A stretch of DNA of 8,065 bases from Deltaproteobacteria bacterium (GTDB taxonomy: Bacteria > Desulfobacterota > DSM-4660 > Desulfatiglandales > B25-G16): contig QMLW01000069.1 in NCBI GenBank assembly GCA_003646935.1, positions 1 through 8,065 of the forward strand, written 5' to 3'. Position 1 is the first letter of the stretch. Each line of letters begins with the position of its first letter. Below the pieces are notes generated by a model. It was not told the origin of the DNA, made no database searches, and saw nothing but the letters and a program-made list of their open reading frames with translations. Shown piece by piece: positions 1 to 5,270 of the stretch. The translations under genes and the position numbers were made by a program.

Positions 1-186
1 CACTTGCCCCCTGTACTTGATCGCATATACGACTGTCCCTTTTTTCTGCAATTGTCTCAGGTTGTCCTTCGCGTCTTCATTGAGATTTATTGTTTTGAAA
101 AGCCTGTACAACAGCCAGCTCAAAAAGAACCCCGGCTTATAATCAAGCACATACGGGTAATACACTTTTTCCTGAGAATCATCCAT
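1..186 (-). CDS. PlsB-like glycerolipid acyltransferase, N-terminal 62 codons (truncated by window edge)
   Basis: The minus strand is open from an ATG at 186-184 to the left edge, giving 62 residues. An in-frame TAA lies two codons upstream (192-190), so this is the first possible ATG. The protein begins MDDSQEKVYY and contains LLYRLF (residues 25-30), followed by KKGTVVYAIKYRGQV (48-62). By eye this resembles the block just before and around the HX4D acyl-transfer motif of PlsB-type glycerol-3-phosphate acyltransferases, where a VVY strand precedes the catalytic histidine. Such enzymes acylate glycerol-3-phosphate at the membrane in phospholipid synthesis. The active-site block is mostly beyond the window, so the assignment rests on a short stretch. 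No strong Shine-Dalgarno sequence precedes the ATG. The plus-strand ORF over the same bases looks like an antisense shadow. Confidence 0.5.
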   Translation of the reverse strand, partial: MDDSQEKVYYPYVLDYKPGFFLSWLLYRLFKTINLNEDAKDNLRQLQKKGTVVYAIKYRGQV

Positions 187-235
187 TGCTTAGGGGCTCA
201 CGCTTAAGATAATGCACGTAATGTCCTCATATAAC

Positions 236-260
236 AGGTAGGGTAAGTCTCTGTCTACCT
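236..260. repeat. Small inverted repeat in the acyltransferase leader
   Basis: AGGTAG (236-241) and CTACCT (255-260) are perfect inverted copies around a 13-base loop. Two further pairs are possible after a one-base mismatch. If the promoter at 381-409 is used, the element sits in the 5' leader roughly 50 bases before the acyltransferase start codon. It could be an RNA hairpin or a protein site, but a 6-bp stem can arise by chance. Confidence 0.25.
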
Positions 261-380
261 ATTTATCCATTAATACTCGGGTGCGATTGTATTTTGCGCT
301 TCGTTCCAATTTAGTTCACAAAATCGTTTCATAATTTGGCTTTTTTAGAGAAGTTATGCCTAAAAAACTGTTGTTGATGA

Positions 381-409
381 ATTGTATATAAAATATTTCG
401 ATATGTGAA
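381..409 (-). promoter_or_regulatory. Candidate sigma70-type promoter for the acyltransferase gene
   Basis: Read on the minus strand, TTCACA (409-404) and TACAAT (386-381) are separated by 17 bases. Each hexamer differs from the consensus at one position. Transcription would start near 374, leaving a leader of about 190 bases before the ATG at 186. The surrounding DNA is AT-rich, so chance matches are likely, and the long leader counts against it. Confidence 0.35.
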
Positions 410-533
410 TCCCTTTCTCTATACAATTTAAGGAAAATGCAAAAGATTATGAGTGAAGATATATAAAGCAGAATTATGATCTACAAAGGATTATGTAGCC
501 GTAAACAGCCACATCTTTCCACGCCCAGTGATG

Positions 534-3500
534 TTAGGCCTCTAAGTCTCTAAAAGTAGGAGGGGCGAGCATCTCAATCAGCTCTTGCCTGGAGAAGGTT
601 TTTAGCAGGTTGGGGTCGTCTTCGGGGACGATGCTGTTCATTAAGTTTCGTTTTTTCTCTATAATGGCGGATATCTTCTCCTCCAGGGTTCCCTGGGTCA
701 CTAATTTAAAGACCTGTACACCCCGTTTTTGCCCGATCCGGTGAACCCTGTCCGTGGCCTGGTCCTCTTTGGCTGCGTTCCACCATCGGTCATAATGAAT
801 CACCACCGATGCGGCCACCAGGTCTATGCCCATCCCCCCGGCCTTAAGGCTCCTCACATAAATCCTGCAATCAGGATCCTTGTTGAACCGGGAAATGATC
901 TGACCACGCTTCCGGCTGGCACCGGTGAGCGTGACATAACCCACCTCAAGCCCTCGCAAGAATTTCTCTATAATCCGGATCATTTCAAGATATTGGCTGT
1001 ATATGACGATCTTCTGATCGCTGTCCAGGCATTCGAGGATGAGTTCCTCAAAAAGGTCCCATTTGCCCGACCGGTACTGTTCATAATCGTCTGCCCGGCC
1101 GTTCACCTGTGCGGGGTGGTTACATATCTGCTTGAGCAGGTTGAGCAGGGCGAAGATGTGCATGTACGGCACAGGCTCTTCACCTTTTTTAAGGACATTG
1201 ATCAGTCCTTCTCCCCTAGAAGCAATGGCATCCCGGTAAAGCTTGATCTGATCGTCGCTGAGAAGGCAGGTCCTGATATCCTCGATTTTATCCGGAAGCT
1301 CATCCATGACCGTCTTTTTCAACCGGCGAATGATAAAGGGGGAAATGAGCATGCTCAGGGATTGCCGTCTTGAGCTGGATGAATCCGCTTCTATGGGTTG
1401 GACATAGCGTTCATGGAAGTCCTTGTCAGCGCCGAGGTACCCAGGGACTGTAAGATCGAATAGTGCCTTAAGCTCCCATAGCGTGTTTTCTATGGGCGTC
1501 CCGGTCAGGCCCAGTTTTACCTTTGCATTCAGTCTCTTGGCCGCCTCGTAGGCCTCGGTATTCGAGTTTTTCAGGTATTGAATTTCATCAAACACGGCAA
1601 GGGCAAGCGGGACATGCTCGAATTGCCCGATATCGTTTCTGAGGATGCCGTAAGTACTGAGAAGCACATCCCCCTGTTTCAGGCTTTCCTCAAGGTTTCG
1701 CTGTCCACCATGGAAGACAGCCGCCTTCAATCCAGGGGCATGTTCTTGGATTTTCTCTTCCCAATGGCTCAAAACGGTAGTGGGGCAAACCACGAGGAAG
1801 GGTCCCCCCAACCCTTCATGCTCCTGGAGAGCCAGCATGAGCGCCATGACCTGATGGGTTTTGCCGAGGCCCATTTCATCGCAAAGCAGGCCCCCCAGGG
1901 AGTTTTCAAACAGGAAGTAAAGCCACTCCAGGCCCAGCTTTTGATATGAGCGCAGAGATGATGTCATTCCCCCCAGGGGAGGTATTTGCTGCGAAGGTCT
2001 CCATTCCAGGATATTCTTGAGCATCTCCGCCTTCTTGCCATGCCCTGTGACATGCAGGGGACCTCGGCTGCTTGTGTGCAAGCGAAGGAGATCTAAGCGG
2101 GAGAGTTTTATTCCTTTGGCCCCTCCGTTCAATTCCTCATCAGAAGGGGGAGCGAGCAGCGTTCCAATTGGCTCGAACACGGTAGATTCGCAATCAATCC
2201 ATCCTTCTGTAGTGGGAAGATAGCGCTGCCCTTTTTGTTTGGTATGGAGGATATCAACCAGTGACATGGAGGCATTCCCAAATCCATAGCTCATGGAAAG
2301 CCAGCACCAATCACGATCAAGTGCCTCAGGGCTGATCTCCACATGATCATATTCTGTAAAGATCTTGAGCTTTTTGACCGATACATCCACGATGTGTGAT
2401 CCTTGGGAAAGCTCCTCGCCAAATTCCTGTAGAAAACTCGGGATCTGGGATTTCTTCAATACCATTTTGCGCGGAGATACGAACCTGCGTTGTATCTTTC
2501 CCGGTGATTCAAGCTCGGCAAGCAGCTCGAGCTCCTTTAGATACACGAGATCCCCGTACCGGAATTTCTCCAGGTTTTTTCTCTCAAAGAACCTCTCCTC
2601 GCCGTCTTGCTGGAGAAGTTGAATGAGGGGCCGTAGCTCCAGATCCAGTTCCGTGTTCATAGAGACCTTGAACAGGGATTTAAGGGGGATTGGATGGATC
2701 GTCAGGCCATGCTGGTTTGGGAGATGGTCCTTAAGAGTGAGAAGGACTTCTTTCACCTTATTCCTGGGGATCACCATACGGAAAACCGGCTCCTCTTCAG
2801 AATCTCTACAGGTGACCGTAAAGGTGCCGGATCTTTTTTCTATGGCTGGATGAAAGGTGTATCCGCTGGCTCCCAACTCCCGATAGCCGTGATAGGCGAG
2901 CCGGAAGAAAAAGCTTTCCTCAAAGACCCGGCCGCGGGTCTTGAATCCCGCATCGGCCATGACTCGCTCATTGCCGGAAAGGGTCATGAGCGCGAGTTTA
3001 TCTAAGAGCGCAGCCCTGTTCGGTACGGTATCCTCCTGGGGAACCTGGCCGAAACGCTCTATAAATCGCGACGAATCAGGACCTTTGGAAAGGTAGAAGA
3101 GCATCTCGTTTCCATCAGAGCCGAGTACTTTCAGGGACTTCCTGCTGGTGTGCCCGACGAACTGCATCCTCACTGAATGGGCCGTCTCCTTACAGCCTTC
3201 TGCAAGAACCCAGGCCAGCCGGTACCAGACGCTCGATCTAAAATCATCATCCGGGATTCGTTTTTTAAGTTTTTTGTGAAAGGCCCTATAAAGATCGCGG
3301 AGCGCTAAAATATGTGGACACGTCTTTTTCCTGTATGTGGAGCAGGAACAGAACATCTGGTCCCTATTCCACTTGTCTCCTTTTATAAAAAAGGCCACCC
3401 CTGGTCTCGGATCTGAGGGATCAGGCACTAAAGCAAAACCATGGCGATGAAACTCCAGCCGATGGAGCTCCTTATAAGAGGAGGTTCGGTTGTTGTTCGT

Positions 3501-3557
3501 AGCCCCTTTCTTTAGAGGACGTGATCGTGAGGTTGTTGCTTTTTGGGTTCTGCGCAT
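534..3557 (-). CDS. SWIM zinc-finger SNF2-family ATPase/helicase-like protein
   Basis: This 1007-residue protein is predicted to be a cytoplasmic ATP-driven DNA translocase of the SNF2 branch of superfamily 2. Near the N-terminus lies a SWIM-type zinc finger, CxCx7CxH (C70, C72, C80, H82), probably for binding nucleic acid or protein. A long middle region without clear motifs follows, to about residue 530. The ATPase core then shows motif I DEMGLGKT (560-567, Lys566), motif Ia VVCPTTVLSHW, motif II DEIQ (657-660) and motif III LTGTP (684-688). Next come LKQICNHP and the second RecA-like lobe with YSQYLEM, SLKAGGMGIDL and motif VI QATDRVHRIGQ (933-943, arginines 937 and 940). All core motifs are present and the frame is open, so the gene looks functional. 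The ATG at 3557 lacks a good Shine-Dalgarno sequence. The gene is divergent from a dead type ISP gene, which hints at a former defence locus, but bacterial SNF2 proteins have varied and often unknown roles. Confidence 0.92.
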   Translation of the reverse strand: MRRTQKATTSRSRPLKKGATNNNRTSSYKELHRLEFHRHGFALVPDPSDPRPGVAFFIKGDKWNRDQMFCSCSTYRKKTCPHILALRDLYRAFHKKLKKRIPDDDFRSSVWYRLAWVLAEGCKETAHSVRMQFVGHTSRKSLKVLGSDGNEMLFYLSKGPDSSRFIERFGQVPQEDTVPNRAALLDKLALMTLSGNERVMADAGFKTRGRVFEESFFFRLAYHGYRELGASGYTFHPAIEKRSGTFTVTCRDSEEEPVFRMVIPRNKVKEVLLTLKDHLPNQHGLTIHPIPLKSLFKVSMNTELDLELRPLIQLLQQDGEERFFERKNLEKFRYGDLVYLKELELLAELESPGKIQRRFVSPRKMVLKKSQIPSFLQEFGEELSQGSHIVDVSVKKLKIFTEYDHVEISPEALDRDWCWLSMSYGFGNASMSLVDILHTKQKGQRYLPTTEGWIDCESTVFEPIGTLLAPPSDEELNGGAKGIKLSRLDLLRLHTSSRGPLHVTGHGKKAEMLKNILEWRPSQQIPPLGGMTSSLRSYQKLGLEWLYFLFENSLGGLLCDEMGLGKTHQVMALMLALQEHEGLGGPFLVVCPTTVLSHWEEKIQEHAPGLKAAVFHGGQRNLEESLKQGDVLLSTYGILRNDIGQFEHVPLALAVFDEIQYLKNSNTEAYEAAKRLNAKVKLGLTGTPIENTLWELKALFDLTVPGYLGADKDFHERYVQPIEADSSSSRRQSLSMLISPFIIRRLKKTVMDELPDKIEDIRTCLLSDDQIKLYRDAIASRGEGLINVLKKGEEPVPYMHIFALLNLLKQICNHPAQVNGRADDYEQYRSGKWDLFEELILECLDSDQKIVIYSQYLEMIRIIEKFLRGLEVGYVTLTGASRKRGQIISRFNKDPDCRIYVRSLKAGGMGIDLVAASVVIHYDRWWNAAKEDQATDRVHRIGQKRGVQVFKLVTQGTLEEKISAIIEKKRNLMNSIVPEDDPNLLKTFSRQELIEMLAPPTFRDLEA

Positions 3558-3628
3558 TGTATTTTACCGTGAGGTGTTGCGGTATCTTTTGTAATCGTGC
3601 TTTTTAAAAAATGCAAACCGAAAACAAA

Positions 3629-3643
3629 AATCGTGTAACGATT
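3629..3643. promoter_or_regulatory. Inverted repeat, possible operator in the divergent region
   Basis: The 15 bases AATCGTGTAACGATT form two perfect 6-bp inverted arms around GTA. An extra half-site, AATCGTG, occurs at 3593-3599. The position between divergent genes suits a dimeric repressor or controller-protein site, as is common for restriction-modification loci. No regulator gene is in the window, so the role is inferred. Confidence 0.3.
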
Positions 3644-3657
3644 GTATTTCAGATAAT

Positions 3658-3686
3658 TTGCTTTTCTGTTGAAATACTGATACTTT
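3658..3686 (+). promoter_or_regulatory. Weak candidate promoter for the type ISP remnant
   Basis: TTGCTT (3658-3663) and TACTTT (3681-3686) are spaced by 17 bases and face the type ISP remnant. Each hexamer has two or more mismatches to the sigma70 consensus and the region is AT-rich, so this is a suggestion only. Confidence 0.2.
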
Positions 3687-3789
3687 AACTTTGATTTACA
3701 AGAGACATCTTGTTTGGAAGACCGGAAATTGCCATTTACGTATGGGCACATGATGAACAAGGCGGAAAGAGGGAAATTAGAGAAGGCCA

Positions 3790-5248
3790 TTGGCACCTAT
3801 TTTAAAGATGTTCACAGATTTATTCCACGATCTTTTAGAGAAATTGTTCTCTTTTTCCACCCCTGAGATTCAGAACTCGTCGAAGCTTTCGGTTGAGCTT
3901 GCAAAGCGAACCCGCTTCCTCGAGCATCTCTTACGGGAAGAGCTTGTAAAAGGGAACGAAGAGGTAACCAGATTATTCAAGGCCTTCCAGGAAGAACTGA
4001 TTGAAACGTTGACAAGGGAAAGGTTTGCCGATCTCTATGCCCAAACCATTACCTATGGGCTTTTTGCTGCAAGGATGAAGGCTCTGGATGAATTTAAGAA
4101 GGAGACTGCCTGGAAGTTCATCCCCCAAAGCCTGCCCCTGCTCAAGGAGATATTCTATTTCATGATGGGTCCTCATTTTCCCGAATCCTTATCCTGGATT
4201 GTGGATGACATAAGCCAGGTGCTTGAGAAGGAGGATATCCCCTCAATCCTTAAGGAGTTCAAGACCACCCGCTGGGATGAAGACCCGGTAATCCACTTTT
4301 ATGAGACCTTCCTTGCCAATTATAATCCTAAAGAAAGAGAGCGGCTGGGAGTGTACTACACCGCTTTGCCCGGGGTCTCATATATCGTGCGGTCGATCCA
4401 TGAGCTTTTGAAGAATAAATTCGGAAAAAGCGAAGGGCTTGCCACGAGGGATGTGACCCTGCTTGACCCGACCGCGGGGACCTTAACCTTTGTAGTGCAG
4501 GCGATCAAGCAGGTTCAGGACGAGTTGGAGGCAAGGAAGGAGAGAAATATCCAGCCCCTCTCCGATGACTACATAAAGTTCATCCGGTTTGCACACTGGA
4601 AGATAGCCCAGGCAGGCAAGGGAATCCTGGGATTTGTCACCAATAACTCCTATCTTTCGGGAATCATCCACCCGGGGAATGAGGAGAAAACTCCTTGAGA
4701 CCTTTGATGAGGTTTACATCCTGAATCTCCACGGCTCTTCATGAATTGGCGAAAAGACACCTGAAGGCGGTAAAGATGAAAACGTTTTTGATATCCAGCA
4801 GGGAGTTGCTATATCTTTATTTGTAAAATTTGATAGAACCGGTGAAAAAAGAAGTTAAAAACTGGTTAGACTCTGCTCAATATGATTTAGAGACTGCTGA
4901 GCATATGTTTAGCACAGGGAGGTATATTTACACGGTTTTTATGTGTCATCTTAGTCTGGAAAAGATTTTGAAGGCTAAGGGGATAGAAATATGAGCACAA
5001 ATAAACTGGCCAAAGTCTTCCATGCCGATCTCTGGGGATTGAGAGAGAGAAAATATGAATACCTTTTTGGAAACGATGCACAAACAACTCAATGGCTGGA
5101 ATTAAAACCTGCGGCCCCTTACTACTTCTTTGTCCCCAAGGACTTTGCTTTGATAGCTGAATATGAAAATTTTTAGAAGATGACGGAGATTTTTAGGAAA
5201 TGGTCGAGCGGAGTAAAGACCCATCGAGATCACTTTGTAGTCGGCTTT
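3790..5248 (+). pseudogene. Decayed type ISP restriction-modification / N6-adenine methyltransferase gene
   Basis: The first frame opens with TTG at 3790 (an ATG follows at 3808) and runs to a TGA after 4695. It contains DLYAQTITYGLFAARM, GVYYTALPGVSYIVRSI and the AdoMet-binding motif I, DPTAGTLTF (from residue 226). All are typical of the methyltransferase part of type ISP enzymes, which methylate adenine and, in full-length forms, also carry helicase and nuclease domains. Motif I is followed too closely by DDYIKFIRFAHWKI and GILGFVTNNSYLSG. The roughly 150 residues expected between them, including the NPPY catalytic motif, are missing. One extra C in the run at 4671-4673 shifts the frame. 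The next frame reads MRRKLLETFDEVYILNLHG, then a TGA (4742-4744), then IGEKTPEGG and VFDIQQGVAISLFVKF. After a HEPN insertion the match resumes with KLAKVFHADLWGLRERKYEY and PYYFFVPKDFAL. It meets a TAG (5174-5176), continues with WSSGVKTHRDHFVVGF and stops near 5248. The N-terminal nuclease/helicase part is absent. The gene cannot make an active enzyme. Confidence 0.88.
4842..4994 (+). pseudogene. HEPN-domain protein fragment inserted in the type ISP remnant
   Basis: From a GTG at 4842 a 50-codon frame reads VKKEVKNWLDSAQYDLETAEH, then GRYIYTVFMCHLSLEKILKA, ending at TGA 4992-4994. The pattern WL-x2-A-x2-DL-x2-A followed by a GRY-x5-FxCH-x-S-x-EK-x-LKA block is characteristic of the first two helices of HEPN proteins, usually 110-140 residues long and often toxins paired with MNT nucleotidyltransferase antitoxins. 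Only about 45 residues match. The part that should carry the RX4-6H ribonuclease motif is missing, so a nuclease role is ruled out. No MNT partner is present. The fragment lies between two pieces of the type ISP gene, and its stop overlaps the ATG at 4991 of the downstream piece (ATGA). It is probably an inserted or recombined scrap rather than a functional small gene. Confidence 0.72.
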
Positions 5249-5270
5249 AACCCTAGACAACGAGATTACC

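Larger units (their letters stand above)
187..533. other. AT-rich intergenic region, no gene seen
   Basis: These 347 bases separate the 5' end of the acyltransferase gene (minus) from the 3' end of the SNF2 gene (also minus). No convincing coding region appears on either strand. The stretch is AT-rich and holds a candidate minus-strand promoter (381-409) and a small inverted repeat (236-260) that would lie in the acyltransferase leader. Just downstream of the SNF2 stop a short stem can be drawn on the minus strand, but it has no following T run, so I do not call an intrinsic terminator. Confidence 0.6.
3558..3789. other. Divergent intergenic region between the SNF2 gene and the type ISP remnant
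   Basis: This AT-rich stretch of 232 bases must hold the start signals of the SNF2 gene (minus) and once held those of the type ISP gene (plus). A perfect 6-bp inverted repeat lies at 3629-3643 and a weak plus-strand promoter match at 3658-3686. No clear sigma70 pair was found for the SNF2 gene. A minus-strand ORF across the region (3512-3796) shows low-complexity, unconvincing protein sequence and is not called. Confidence 0.5.

Noticed and set aside
4..207. Plus-strand ORF of 67 codons
   Set aside because: It is antisense to the minus-strand frame 186-1, which gives a far more protein-like sequence with acyltransferase-like motifs.
490..515. Possible terminator hairpin after the SNF2 gene
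   Set aside because: A 6-bp stem with one G-U pair can be drawn on the minus strand, but there is no following T run and the loop is 8 bases.
729..1373. Plus-strand ORF of 214 codons
   Set aside because: It lies wholly inside the SNF2 gene, antisense to conserved helicase motifs V and VI; it is a shadow frame.
3512..3796. Minus-strand ORF of 94 codons overlapping the SNF2 start
   Set aside because: The composition is lysine/asparagine/tyrosine-rich with no motif, and it spans the divergent promoter region; it is probably non-coding.
4842..4994. Functional HEPN-MNT toxin-antitoxin pair
   Set aside because: Only the first helices of the HEPN domain are present, the RX4-6H motif is missing and no nucleotidyltransferase antitoxin gene is nearby.
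4991..5176. Independent small gene of 61 codons
   Set aside because: Its protein is the C-terminal part of the type ISP enzyme, and the match continues in the same frame past the TAG, so it is a pseudogene piece.
534..5248. DISARM-type defence system
   Set aside because: A SNF2 protein and an adenine methyltransferase are side by side, but there is no DUF1998 gene, PLD gene or second helicase, and the methyltransferase is a type ISP remnant.
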